The notes: generated from the letters alone by a model not told the origin. A DNA stretch of 64,000 bases from Chryseobacterium gallinarum (GCF_001021975.1 NZ_CP009928.1:3662001-3726000); one strand, 5' to 3'; positions 10,395 through 19,101 are shown, counted from the stretch's first letter. Made by a program: numbers and translations.

Positions 10395-11114
10395 TATCCT
10401 ATTTTACCTTTGGTAGGAACAATAGCTACATTTTTAAAGACCTTCAATAACACTCCTTCTAGGATGGGTACTCTTTCTGGTACAAATGCTGCTGCTGCTA
10501 TGTCAAGATTAGGGAATACAGAATTTAATTGGAGTCAAGGAAGAAGTCTCCCTACTAATACTGCTTACTTTAATAACAGAGATGGAAGGTATGTTTATAC
10601 CACTGCAGGGGGATGGATTGATATGGTACATTTTTTATTCTATGCGGGGAGAGCTTATAACTATAAATTAGAAAAAGCTCAAGCTCAAGCTGAAGTTTTG
10701 AAAAGTGGAGGTTCTGTATCTCTCAGAACTTTAGATAGATCTAAAATGAATCCTGTTGGAGAATCTTTACAGGATGGATATATGCAAGAAGCGTCTGACG
10801 TAATGTTTGCAGCACATTCAGCATATAGTTATGAGGATTTGCCGAGTGATAAATTTGGTGCTGAATTTGGTGCAAATTATTTTGATCCTAAAAGTAAATT
10901 ATCATTTGGAGAGCAATTACAAAATTATATGAATTCATTAGGAGCAACGGATCCTAAAAATGCACCTAATTATAATGAGCTTCCTAAACAAGATAATCTC
11001 AAATCTCCACCTAGAAAAAATTATAACAAAAAACCAGTATATATTAAAGGAGATACAGGAGGCTCAAATGATAAGCCTTGTACATTATGTCAACCAACTA
11101 GAGCAAGACAATAA
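9975..11114 (+). CDS. Orphan RHS core fragment with alternative toxin tip (5'-truncated)
   Basis: The first ATG in the open frame is at 9975, inside the duplicated core; the frame is open back to 9795 without a start, so this is a truncated, probably silent cassette. It encodes the end of the RHS core (HPDHLGSSS, GARYYNPRVS, DPDG) and then a tip of about 240 residues unrelated to the tip of the large gene. The tip contains GGWIDMVHFLFYAGRAY, YSYEDLPSDKFGAEFG and a C-terminal CTLC motif; I do not recognise the fold. Two substitutions against the intact copy (Tyr to Cys next to HPDHLG and Pro to Ser before YKFNG) fit relaxed selection on the core part. Orphan tips of this kind are known to serve as donors for recombination into the full-length rhs gene. 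Confidence 0.75.
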   Translation: MAANGITPPPNYGQNAGYTENCVPSYTGVEEKDTYWCHPDHLGSSSFITGLDGEVTQNIEYFPSGEVFVENHKNSYNTSYKFNGKEQDDETGYYYYGARYYNPRVSLWLNVDPLAEKMPSWSPYSYSFNNPVKFIDPDGRYPILPLVGTIATFLKTFNNTPSRMGTLSGTNAAAAMSRLGNTEFNWSQGRSLPTNTAYFNNRDGRYVYTTAGGWIDMVHFLFYAGRAYNYKLEKAQAQAEVLKSGGSVSLRTLDRSKMNPVGESLQDGYMQEASDVMFAAHSAYSYEDLPSDKFGAEFGANYFDPKSKLSFGEQLQNYMNSLGATDPKNAPNYNELPKQDNLKSPPRKNYNKKPVYIKGDTGGSNDKPCTLCQPTRARQ

Positions 11115-11122
11115 TATAAAGT

Positions 11123-11440
11123 ATGATGAAAATTTTTAATACTTTGCTATTTAATATTTTATTATTAGCAGTAAGTTGTACATCTAAGAATATAAAGGAG
11201 GCAAACCAAATTATTCATAAAGTAGAGGAGTATAGAAAGTTAGAAAATAGGCTTCCTGATAACCTTAATGCTATAGGAATAAAAGAAACAGAAGAGGGAC
11301 CTGTTTTTTATAAAAAAATAGATTCATTAAATTATATTGTTTGGATACAAGCCAATTCTTCAGTAGGAGACTCTAAAATTTATTATTCTGACAGTAAAAA
11401 ATGGGAAGAAGGATATAGAAAAATCAAAACCTCTCATTGA
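11123..11440 (+). CDS. Small lipoprotein, candidate immunity protein of the orphan tip
   Basis: The 105-residue product starts with a lipoprotein signal (LLLLAVSC, lipobox cysteine at residue 19) and continues as a soluble domain with a coil-forming stretch (ANQIIHKVEEYRKLENRLP) and a YYSDSKKWEEGY motif near the end. It follows the orphan tip by 8 bases and is followed by the same hairpin-terminator repeat as the first immunity gene. A periplasm-facing lipoprotein would fit a tip that acts in the envelope, but both this and the immunity role are inferred from position. Confidence 0.65.
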   Translation: MMKIFNTLLFNILLLAVSCTSKNIKEANQIIHKVEEYRKLENRLPDNLNAIGIKETEEGPVFYKKIDSLNYIVWIQANSSVGDSKIYYSDSKKWEEGYRKIKTSH

Positions 11441-11448
11441 GTGTGTAA

Positions 11449-11538
11449 GCCCCCTGCTGCCGCGAGTTTCTAGCTCGTGTGCCAGATAAAAGAAAAAACC
11501 ACTGCTTTTGGCGGTGGTTTTTAGTATAAGCTTGTCTT
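11449..11538 (+). repeat. Cassette-end direct repeat, copy c (hairpin plus terminator)
   Basis: Second copy of the 90-base element at 9715-9803, with the same order: CTGCCGCGAG hairpin with TCT loop, GTGCCAGATAAAAG, then a terminator stem and TGTCTT tail. It lies 8 bases after the lipoprotein gene. Confidence 0.7.
11493..11522 (+). terminator. Terminator-like hairpin inside repeat copy c
   Basis: Stem AAAAAACCACT / GGTGGTTTTT with a nine-base loop, flanked by A and T runs. Confidence 0.6.
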
Positions 11539-11719
11539 ATATGTCGAGTATCTTGCTAGTGCTCAGAATAAGAATAAAATCCTTGCAACAGTAAGGTTTT
11601 TGTTATTTAATCTAATTCTTTTAATTTTATAATATGTGCAGAAAATACAAGTTTCATGAAAAAAGAAGCTTTTACAAGCTTTGCCGCGGCATATTAATCC
11701 AAATTTAAAATATAAAACA

Positions 11720-12061
11720 ATGAAAAAGTTTATCGTATTATTCAGAGAACCTGATGGTAGGTCAATACAGCATTCTGAAGATGACATTAAAGTTCATCAG
11801 GAAAATTGGAAGAACTGGTTTTCAACCTGGGGACAAAAGGGAAAGCTGGAAGGAGGGAGTGGATTGACCTTAGAAGGAAGAATTATAAAAGATGGAAATA
11901 CAGTGTCAAATGAAATTTATAAGAATCATAATGAAATCGTTGGAGGGTATTTGCTGCTGAACTGTACTGGTTTTGATGAAGCGGTAGAAATAATGAAAAC
12001 CTGTCCTATTTACGAGTTTGATGGTTATGCAGAAATCAGAGAACTGCAAAATCAGGATTAA
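11720..12061 (+). CDS. YCII-related (dimeric alpha-beta barrel) protein
   Basis: The likely start is the ATG at 11720 (MKKFIVLFREPDG), giving 113 residues; the frame is open 39 bases further up without a better start. The product has the layout of YCII/DGPF-type proteins: an initial beta strand, HQENWKNWFSTWGQKGKLEGG, GGYLLLNCTGFDEAVEIMKTCP and a final strand. These small proteins form dimers and some act as chlorohydrolases or accessory factors, but no specific role is known here. No partner gene is adjacent. Confidence 0.75.
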   Translation: MKKFIVLFREPDGRSIQHSEDDIKVHQENWKNWFSTWGQKGKLEGGSGLTLEGRIIKDGNTVSNEIYKNHNEIVGGYLLLNCTGFDEAVEIMKTCPIYEFDGYAEIRELQNQD

Positions 12062-12227
12062 AAAGTCTTTGAAGGATGAGCATTACAATTAATTATATAC
12101 AATCAGTGGGGATTACGTAAAAAAAATCTGCTGAATCTGAAAATCTGCGAGAAAAGATGGAATATATCGGAGAATTTTTCTTCGATACGAAGGGATATTT
12201 CTACACTGTTTATACAATTTCAATCCT

Positions 12228-12235
12228 TATATTTG
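12228..12235 (+). promoter_or_regulatory. Possible -7 promoter element for the M1 peptidase gene
   Basis: TATATTTG matches the Bacteroidota -7 consensus TAnnTTTG and ends only 4 bases before the ATG at 12240. There is no clear TTG 19-21 bases upstream, so the match may be chance; if real, the transcript would be nearly leaderless. Confidence 0.3.
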
Positions 12236-12239
12236 ATCT

Positions 12240-14807
12240 ATGAAAAAAACAGGTATACTCACATTATTTTTAGTTGTTTTCAATACAGGGTATCATGCAC
12301 AAATGAAATCTTTACCAAAACTGGAAGCCGGAGTTTCTTATGATCTGGCCCAGTTTCGAAAGAATACATTAAGTGAAATTATATATGAGCTCAACCTGAA
12401 AATTCCGGAAAACAAATCGGAAAGGATTGCAGGAACAGAGATGTTATCCTTCAACTATAAAAAGCAAAATGATGCCCCGTTACAGATCGATTTTAAAGAA
12501 GAACCCTCTTCTTTAATGGCTGTATCTGTAAACGGACAGTCCATACAACCTGTTATGGAAAATGAACATGTGATTATTGATGCAAAATACCTGAAATCAG
12601 GAGCTAATCAGATTCATTTTACCTTTCTTGCCGGAAACGGTGCTCTTAACAGACGTGACGGATACCTGTATGCCTTATTTGTGCCGGATCGTGCACGAAC
12701 TATGTTCCCATGTTTTGATCAGCCTAACCTGAAAGCGAAGTATTCTTTAACCTTAACTATTCCTGAAAAATGGAGCGCTATAGCCAATGGAAAACTGAAA
12801 GAAACTACTGTACAACAGGGGAAAAAAACGCTGCAGTTTAACCAATCAGATCTTATTCCTACCTATCTGTTTTCTTTTGCTGCCGGGGATTTTAAAAACT
12901 TTACAGAGAAAATCAGTGAACAGGATTCCAGAATGTTATACCGTGAAACCGATTCTGTGAAAATTAAAAGCAGTATGGATTCCATTTACACCCTGTACCG
13001 GAATTCTCTTGATTATTATGAAAAATGGACAGGTATTAAGCATCCTTTTCAAAAACATGGAATGGTTGTCATTCCCGATTTTCAATTCGGTGGAATGGAA
13101 CATCCCGGAGCCATTTTATTTCAAAATTCTACCTTGTTTTTAGATCAGAATGCTACCCAAAATCAATTGAATAACCGTTCCAATCTTATTGCCCACGAAG
13201 TTGCCCATCTCTGGTTTGGAGATATGGTGACCATGGATTGGTTCAACGATGTCTGGATGAAAGAGGTATTTGCCAATTTTATGGCAGATAAAAGTACCGG
13301 AGCTTCTGCAGATAAAAGCGTATATGACCTGAAGTTTCTAACGACGCACTTTCCGGCGGCTTATGGAGTAGACCGTACCTTGGGAGCCAATCCAATCCGG
13401 CAGGTTTTAGATAACCTGAAAAATGCAGGAATGATGTACGGTTCGATTATTTACAACAAGGCACCGATTATGATGCGTCAGCTAGAGTTACTGATTGGGG
13501 AAGAAAATTTCAAAAAAGGAGTGAGTGAATACCTTAAAAAATATGCCTACAGCAATGCAACGTGGCCGGACCTGATCACAATCCTTGATCAACATACTCC
13601 GGAAGACTTACAAAGCTGGAATAAAGTATGGGTGAATGATCCCGGAAGACCCGTGATTGATTACGATATACAATATAAAGGCAATACAATAGACCGTTTC
13701 ACCATCTCTCAACATCCGGAGTACGGGAAAGAGCAGAAAGTATGGCCACAGGAGTTTCAGATAAGCTTATTTTACACAGATAAAGTAGAAAAAGTGAATG
13801 TGAAGCTATCAGGAAAGCACCAGGAAATATCAGCATTTAAAGGAAAAACAAAACCTCTTTTTATCCTGCAAAACTCATCAGGAACAGGGTATGGAGTGTT
13901 TGGAATTGATAAAGCAATGATGCTCAACTTTTCTGTAATAAAAGATCCGGTAAACCGGGCAAGTGCTTATATTTCGTTGTATGAAAATATGCTGGCGGGG
14001 TCAGGTGTTTCCCCATTAGAATTATTTCAGTTTTTTGCAGGAGAATTGCAAAAAGAAAATACAGAGCTGAATCTTCGTTTGATCACCGGATATATTTCTA
14101 CTATTTACTGGGAATTTTTACCGGAAAATATGCGATTGAGAGAATCCGAAAATATAGAAAATAAGCTATGGGAAGCATTACAGGTACAGAAAGCTAAGAA
14201 CAATAAGAAAATTTTATTTGATAGCTATCAAAACATTTTCCAGTCTCAAAAGGCATATGATAATCTGTTTACCATTTGGAAATCCCAAACTCCGCCACAA
14301 GATGTATTTCTTAATGATGAGGACTTTACAAGCCTTGCGCTTTCTTTATCTCTACGAAGTACCAATAATAATGATTTGTTGCAAGAACAACTGACCAGAA
14401 TTAAAAATCCGGATCGGGTAAATCGTTTTAAAATTATTATGCAGGCGGCTTCATCGGATCAAAAAGTTCGTGACGAGTTTTTTAATGGGCTTATGCAAAA
14501 ACAGAACAGAGTGAATGAATCTGCTGTGGGGGCGGCATTGGGGTATTTACATCATCCTTTAAGGCAACAGACCTCTGTTAATTATCTTCCGAAGACTTTA
14601 GATGTATTACAGGAAATTCAAAAAACAGGAGACATTTTCTTTCCGGATAATTGGCTTCGTTCTACGTTTAGCAGCTATCAGACCCCAAAAGCACTTGATA
14701 TTGTGAATCAGTTTCTTTCACAGAATCCGGATTATAATGCCGTTCTGAAGAATAAAATTTTGCAGGCTACAGATAATCTGAGAAGAGCACAAAACTTGGT
14801 GAAATAG
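12240..14807 (+). CDS. M1 family metallo-aminopeptidase, secreted
   Basis: An 855-residue zinc peptidase of the aminopeptidase N (M1) family. A signal peptide (MKKTGILTLFLVVFNTGYHAQ) directs it out of the cytoplasm. The zinc site is complete: H319, E320, H323 (HEVAHLWFGD) and E342 (WMKEVFANF), with the exact 18-residue spacing of M1 enzymes. The substrate-binding GxMEN motif reads GGMEH, with His in place of Asn, a variation I believe is common in this phylum. The N-terminal beta domain (LNLKIPENKSERIAG onward) precedes the catalytic domain, and a long helical C-terminal half follows. It probably trims peptides in the periplasm. It stands alone, with nearly 180 bases upstream and a repeat region downstream. 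Confidence 0.93.
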   Translation: MKKTGILTLFLVVFNTGYHAQMKSLPKLEAGVSYDLAQFRKNTLSEIIYELNLKIPENKSERIAGTEMLSFNYKKQNDAPLQIDFKEEPSSLMAVSVNGQSIQPVMENEHVIIDAKYLKSGANQIHFTFLAGNGALNRRDGYLYALFVPDRARTMFPCFDQPNLKAKYSLTLTIPEKWSAIANGKLKETTVQQGKKTLQFNQSDLIPTYLFSFAAGDFKNFTEKISEQDSRMLYRETDSVKIKSSMDSIYTLYRNSLDYYEKWTGIKHPFQKHGMVVIPDFQFGGMEHPGAILFQNSTLFLDQNATQNQLNNRSNLIAHEVAHLWFGDMVTMDWFNDVWMKEVFANFMADKSTGASADKSVYDLKFLTTHFPAAYGVDRTLGANPIRQVLDNLKNAGMMYGSIIYNKAPIMMRQLELLIGEENFKKGVSEYLKKYAYSNATWPDLITILDQHTPEDLQSWNKVWVNDPGRPVIDYDIQYKGNTIDRFTISQHPEYGKEQKVWPQEFQISLFYTDKVEKVNVKLSGKHQEISAFKGKTKPLFILQNSSGTGYGVFGIDKAMMLNFSVIKDPVNRASAYISLYENMLAGSGVSPLELFQFFAGELQKENTELNLRLITGYISTIYWEFLPENMRLRESENIENKLWEALQVQKAKNNKKILFDSYQNIFQSQKAYDNLFTIWKSQTPPQDVFLNDEDFTSLALSLSLRSTNNNDLLQEQLTRIKNPDRVNRFKIIMQAASSDQKVRDEFFNGLMQKQNRVNESAVGAALGYLHHPLRQQTSVNYLPKTLDVLQEIQKTGDIFFPDNWLRSTFSSYQTPKALDIVNQFLSQNPDYNAVLKNKILQATDNLRRAQNLVK

Positions 14808-15368
14808 AATATTTCCCGCAGGTTTTATAAACATAGCTGATCAGAAATATTTCTGTTCGCAGTATAAAAAAACTCTGATTTTAAACTTATGCGCTCTTTT
14901 CAACTCAATGCTTTTAACTTAAAATACTAAACTGTTCAAAAAACTTTTTGTGGTTTTAATTTTAACCACAGATGACCCAGATATTCACAGATGTTTGTAG
15001 ATAATTTTTTGTTCGCTGATTATCCGGGTATAACTGATTATAAAAAGTCTTTGATTTTTAAACTTCTGTGTACTTCTCGCCGCAATGTTTTTAACTTAAA
15101 AAGACTAAAGTGTCAAAACTTTTGTGACTTTTATGGTTTTAATTTTAACCACAGATGACCCAGATATTCACAGATGTTTATGGATAATAAAAACTTAGTG
15201 TTCAAAGGCTTTTGTAACTTTGACTTCATCAAATCTTCGATTGTGTTTGTTTTCTAAAATCTGAAAATTCATCCTTGAAGTACAGGTTGTATTTGCCGTA
15301 TAACAGTCTGTGCATCATTCTTCCATTTTTTAAAAAATAACTATCTTCGGCTTCATAAAAAAAATGAT
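14808..15368 (+). other. Intergenic region carrying tandem repeats
   Basis: No convincing gene. The region is dominated by two imperfect tandem repeat units (see the repeat entry); the last 170 bases before putP are ordinary AT-rich leader sequence. Confidence 0.6.
14846..15190 (+). repeat. Two imperfect tandem repeats of about 160-185 bases
   Basis: Unit 1 (14846-15005) and unit 2 (15006-15190) share the order TTTTGTTCGC-like start, CTTTTAACTT, then a 46-base identical core (14951-14996 and 15134-15179) containing ACCACAGATGACCCAGATAT. The core begins with a short inverted repeat (TGGTT...AACCA). No coding potential is seen. A third, partial copy of the variable part (TTCAAAGGCTTTTGTAACTT) follows near 15200. 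Confidence 0.75.
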
Positions 15369-16865
15369 ATGCAAGTATATGAAGGGATTTCTGTGGGGTT
15401 GTATCTATTGCTAATGATAGGTATAGGCATATATTCTTATAGAAAATCAACAAGTAATTCAGAAGAATTTTTAATAGGGGGACGAAAGATGGGCGCTGCT
15501 GTTACGGCATTGTCTGCAGGTGCTGCTGATATGAGCGGATGGTTGCTGATGGGAGTTCCGGGAGCCATGTATTTATCCGGGATTTCAAGTTCGTGGATTG
15601 CAATTGGCTTAACGATAGGGGCTTTTCTCAACTATATCATTGTAGCACCAAGGCTCAGAATTTATACAGAAGTTGCTCAGAATGCCATTACCTTACCCGT
15701 GTTTTTTGAAAACAGATTTAAAAATAAAAATCATCTCCTGAAGATCACTTCTTCTATTTTTATTCTGGTGTTTTTCACCCTTTATACTTCAGCTGGTATG
15801 GTATCCGGAGGAAAGCTGTTTGAATCTGCTTTTGGAATGGATTATACGGTAGGGTTGCTGCTAACCAGTTTAGTGGTAGTTTTATATACCTTTTTAGGAG
15901 GATTCCTGGCAGTAAGTCTTACAGATTTTGTACAGGGAACCATTATGGTTCTGGCATTGGTGATTGTACCGCTTGTAGCCATTTCCCAGATTGGAGGTTT
16001 TGGAGAAACATTCTCATTAATCCAGGCAAAAGATCCTAAATACCTGGATTTATTCCGGGGAACCACTACTGTGAGTATTGTGTCTTTATTAGCCTGGGGC
16101 TTAGGGTACTGTGGGCAGCCTCATATTTTGGTGCGTTTTATGGCGATTGATAAGCCAAAAGATCTTGTGAAAGCAAGAAGAATCGGGATTACTTGGATGA
16201 TCTTTACGGTTGCCGGAGCTCTGGCTATTGGTTTGGTAGGAATTGCTTATCTGCAAAAATTTGACCTGGAAACCATGATGAAATTTGATGGATCGAAGAC
16301 GGAAGCAGAAACTATCTTTATTTATTTCTCCCGTATCTTATTTCATCCGTTTATTGCGGGATTCCTGCTCACTGCTATTTTAGCTGCTGTAATGAGTACT
16401 ATTTCTTCCCAACTACTGGTAACGTCCAGCTCATTAACGGAAGATATTTATAAAGCCTTTCTAAACAAAAAAGCCACTCCAAAGCAACTATTGATTGCCA
16501 GCAGACTCTCCGTTTTATTGGTTGCCGTGATTGCTGTCCTTTTATCATTGAATCCTAAAGATAGCATCCTTAATCTGGTTGGGAATGCCTGGGCTGGTTT
16601 CGGTTCTGCATTCGGGCCATTGATCCTGCTATCCCTATTGTGGAAAAAAACAACATGGCAGGGAGGCCTTGCCGGAATGCTGGTAGGTGGGATTACGGTA
16701 CTGGCCTGGGTTTACCTTCAGCATCCGTTGAAAGAATGGTATGAAATAATACCGGGATTCGTTTTATCTTTACTGACCAACATTATTGTTTCATTATCAA
16801 CCTATAAGCCTGATATAATCATCGAAAATGAATTTGATGAAGTTAAAAAAATCATGCAGGAATAA
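15369..16865 (+). CDS. putP: Sodium/proline symporter
   Basis: A 498-residue inner-membrane transporter of the sodium:solute symporter family, with about 13 hydrophobic segments. The N-terminus (GLYLLLMIGIGIYSYR, then SEEFLIGGRKMG and ALSAGAADMSGWLLMGVPG) is the typical PutP signature, and GLGYCGQPHILVRFMAI further on also matches. It imports L-proline with Na+ as a carbon/nitrogen source or osmoprotectant. It ends just before a strong hairpin shared with the convergent hydrolase gene. No proline dehydrogenase gene is nearby. Confidence 0.9.
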   Translation: MQVYEGISVGLYLLLMIGIGIYSYRKSTSNSEEFLIGGRKMGAAVTALSAGAADMSGWLLMGVPGAMYLSGISSSWIAIGLTIGAFLNYIIVAPRLRIYTEVAQNAITLPVFFENRFKNKNHLLKITSSIFILVFFTLYTSAGMVSGGKLFESAFGMDYTVGLLLTSLVVVLYTFLGGFLAVSLTDFVQGTIMVLALVIVPLVAISQIGGFGETFSLIQAKDPKYLDLFRGTTTVSIVSLLAWGLGYCGQPHILVRFMAIDKPKDLVKARRIGITWMIFTVAGALAIGLVGIAYLQKFDLETMMKFDGSKTEAETIFIYFSRILFHPFIAGFLLTAILAAVMSTISSQLLVTSSSLTEDIYKAFLNKKATPKQLLIASRLSVLLVAVIAVLLSLNPKDSILNLVGNAWAGFGSAFGPLILLSLLWKKTTWQGGLAGMLVGGITVLAWVYLQHPLKEWYEIIPGFVLSLLTNIIVSLSTYKPDIIIENEFDEVKKIMQE

Positions 16866-16889
16866 AAAATGATGTGATTAAATAAAAAA

Positions 16890-16923
16890 ATATAGGCTGT
16901 CTCAAACGTTAGACAGCCTATAT
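16890..16923. terminator. Bidirectional terminator between putP and the MBL hydrolase gene
   Basis: A perfect 13-bp stem (16890-16902 with 16911-16923) with A run before and T run after, placed between two convergent genes. Confidence 0.85.
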
Positions 16924-16930
16924 TTTTAAG

Positions 16931-17731
16931 CTATACTAGCTGGCTTTTCACAGTATATTTTGAAAACTCTTCCCGGTCATGATATCCGAAAACTTCTATC
17001 TCTGGATGTTCATTAATGAGTTTTTTTATTTTTACCATAGATTCCAGACGTCTTGTGTTGTCATCTGCTCTGGAAGCTGCGAGTTCTCCGGCAGGATGTT
17101 GTTCATCTTCCAGTTCTGCTCTCAGATAATAGGCATCTCCTACATATAAAATCCATTTTTCTTCCCATCGGATAGCAACTCCACAATGGCCTAAAGTGTG
17201 GCCGAATAAAGGAATTAAAAAGATTTCAGTTTCTGAGGAAGCATCAACTTTCCTTGCTTCCAGCCCAAACCAATGCTGATCTGAAGCCGGATACTCTTTA
17301 ACAAGAGGATGATGGGCAAGATGACCTTGCAGATAGCGGGGATTTTCACTGTAAAAATTGATCAATTCTTCCGTGGAAACATGAACTGTAGCATGGGGGA
17401 AATCTGCAAGGCCACCTGTATGATCCGGATCCAGATGGCTCAAAACACAATCTTTTACGTGGGCTGGATCTAGTCCTAGTTTCTGAATTTGATGGAAAGC
17501 TGTCCGCTCCATATCCAGCTGAAAACCTACAGCTTCTATCAATTCAGCGCCAAGCCTTTCATTAGGATGTTCTACATCCTGGACACCCACTCCGGTATCA
17601 ATCAGCAGCAGGTTATCATCTTCTTCAATCAGCAAACAGTGGCCGATAACGTCATTGTTCATAGGTATTGAAATCTTTACACAGTTAAGATGATGTATTC
17701 TTTTCATATTTTTATGTTGGTTAAACTTCAT
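16931..17731 (-). CDS. MBL-fold metallo-hydrolase (lactonase-like)
   Basis: Metallo-beta-lactamase fold protein of 266 residues (258 if the internal ATG at 17707, MKRIHHLNCVK, is the start). All metal ligands are visible: HLDPDH (SHLDPDHTGG), the His of FGHTLGHCG, the Asp of VGDAYYL and the late His of YHDREEF. The layout resembles N-acyl-homoserine lactonases and related hydrolases; a quorum-quenching role is possible but cannot be told from sequence alone. It is cytosolic by appearance (no signal peptide) and convergent with putP. Confidence 0.85.
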   Translation of the reverse strand: MKFNQHKNMKRIHHLNCVKISIPMNNDVIGHCLLIEEDDNLLLIDTGVGVQDVEHPNERLGAELIEAVGFQLDMERTAFHQIQKLGLDPAHVKDCVLSHLDPDHTGGLADFPHATVHVSTEELINFYSENPRYLQGHLAHHPLVKEYPASDQHWFGLEARKVDASSETEIFLIPLFGHTLGHCGVAIRWEEKWILYVGDAYYLRAELEDEQHPAGELAASRADDNTRRLESMVKIKKLINEHPEIEVFGYHDREEFSKYTVKSQLV

Positions 17732-18065
17732 AACAAGATACTCAATAAAACGTAAATGTGCTGATGGTTTGGAAATTAAAAAATAGTATACCTGATAAAC
17801 TTTACTTGTATTGATACTGTTTTGAACATTTAAATTTTTATATCTTTATTTTTATAAACCTTTCTCAAAAGGGGTCGAAGCTAAAAATCAGGGTACAGGA
17901 TTAGGCCTCGGTTACGATGGGAAAAGTGCTGTATCAGCTTTAACAGACAATACCAGCTTGTCTTGTCAGCAGGACGGGTTTTCAGAATCTGAGGCATACA
18001 GGTATCACGATGTAAAATATTGCTCTCGATAAAACAAATAGAATTAGCAGATAATAAAACAAAAT
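17732..18065 (+). other. Intergenic region with a possible gene remnant
   Basis: From 17868 to 18032 a frame of 54 codons is open and richer in G+C than its surroundings (reads KGVEAKNQGTGLGLGYDGKS), but there is no start codon and no family I recognise. It may be a decayed gene or chance. Confidence 0.3.
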
Positions 18066-18614
18066 ATGTCAGAATTATATATCATGACCGGAGGTCCCGG
18101 TGCAGGAAAAACAACCCTGTTGACTGAACTTGAAAAAAAAGGTTTTATCACGGTGCCTGAAGAAGGACGGAGAATTATCAAAGAGCAAATGAGCGTCGAT
18201 GGAAACGCTTTACCATGGATGAACAAAGAAAAATTTGCAGCACTGATGTTCGAAGCGTCTGTAGAGACTTACAAGAAAATGAGTGAAATGCCAGATGGAA
18301 AAACAATTTTTTTTGATCGTGGAATACTGGATACGATAGGATATATGAGGCTGGAAAAAATCCCTGTTCCTGAAGTGATGGAACTCAAAGCCCGCAGAAT
18401 GGCCTATCATAATAATGTTTTTATTCTCCCTCCCTGGAAAGAAATTTATGAAAATGATCCGGAAAGAAAGCAAACCTTCGAAGTAGCAATGTCTACGTTT
18501 GAATGTATGCTGGCAATCTATCAGGAATATGGTTATAATACCATTGAAGTACCCAGGCTTAAACTCGAACAACGAGCCAGGTTTATTCTTGATATTATTA
18601 AAACAAGATGCTGA
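18066..18614 (+). CDS. AAA family ATPase / P-loop kinase-like protein
   Basis: A 182-residue P-loop NTPase with Walker A GGPGAGKTT at residues 9-17 and a Walker B-like FFDRG in the middle (IFFDRGILDTIGYMR). The arrangement (Walker A at the extreme N-terminus, TVPEEGRRIIKEQ, LPPWKEIYENDPERKQTFE) matches the AAA_28 group, related to the NadR kinase domain. Such proteins are predicted nucleotide-dependent kinases of unknown substrate. No neighbour suggests a pathway. Confidence 0.8.
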   Translation: MSELYIMTGGPGAGKTTLLTELEKKGFITVPEEGRRIIKEQMSVDGNALPWMNKEKFAALMFEASVETYKKMSEMPDGKTIFFDRGILDTIGYMRLEKIPVPEVMELKARRMAYHNNVFILPPWKEIYENDPERKQTFEVAMSTFECMLAIYQEYGYNTIEVPRLKLEQRARFILDIIKTRC

Positions 18615-18696
18615 ATCCCGGAGCTTTGGATCAATAATTATTGTACCTGAAAAGAGCATATCCAGGTTCCTTCAAAGCGAACTGCTATTTTGATGG

Positions 18697-19029
18697 CTAA
18701 TTATTCAATAATGGTCTTGGGTCGAATACAACTTTTAAAGAATGAATTTTCCCATCAGTAATTTCATACCATCCTGAGGTTAATATTATCTTTTCGCCCA
18801 TATTGATATTATACCAGAAGCACACGTCTTCCCCTGAAGTAAAGGTTTGAAGAATTTCATATTTGAATTTCATTTTTTTCATATCACTGATATAAACGGA
18901 AGCACCTTCTCTGCTGCCTAATACCCCGTTGAATTTAAAATCAGGAGCAAGACAGCTTTCTGCCTTTTCAAAATTCTCTTCATTCAGGTATTGAATAAAC
19001 TTTTCTGCTACGTTAACTGTATTATTCAT
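18697..19029 (-). CDS. SnoaL/NTF2-like protein
   Basis: The likely start is the ATG at 19029 (MNNTVNVAEKFIQYLNEENF), giving 110 residues; a longer frame to 19086 exists. The pattern of an N-terminal helix, FEKAESCLAPDFKFNGV and a final VVFDPRP strand is that of the SnoaL-like cone-shaped barrel, a fold used by small enzymes and binding proteins. The specific role is unknown. A dyad-rich sequence at 19102-19130 lies upstream and may be its operator. Confidence 0.7.
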   Translation of the reverse strand: MNNTVNVAEKFIQYLNEENFEKAESCLAPDFKFNGVLGSREGASVYISDMKKMKFKYEILQTFTSGEDVCFWYNINMGEKIILTSGWYEITDGKIHSLKVVFDPRPLLNN

Positions 19030-19101
19030 AACTATTTTTTGTAAAGCTAATAAGTTTTTTCCGGTTTTGTTTGTGACGCCCGTCATAAAATGTCTTAGAA
19101 G

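Noticed and set aside
11656-11697. 13-codon frame MKKEAFTSFAAAY before the YCII gene
   Set aside because: Too short, no ribosome binding site and no sign of conservation.
17868-18032. Open frame containing GTGLGLG, like the G2 box of histidine kinases
   Set aside because: No start, no other kinase motifs; the similarity is probably chance, so it is only noted as a possible remnant.
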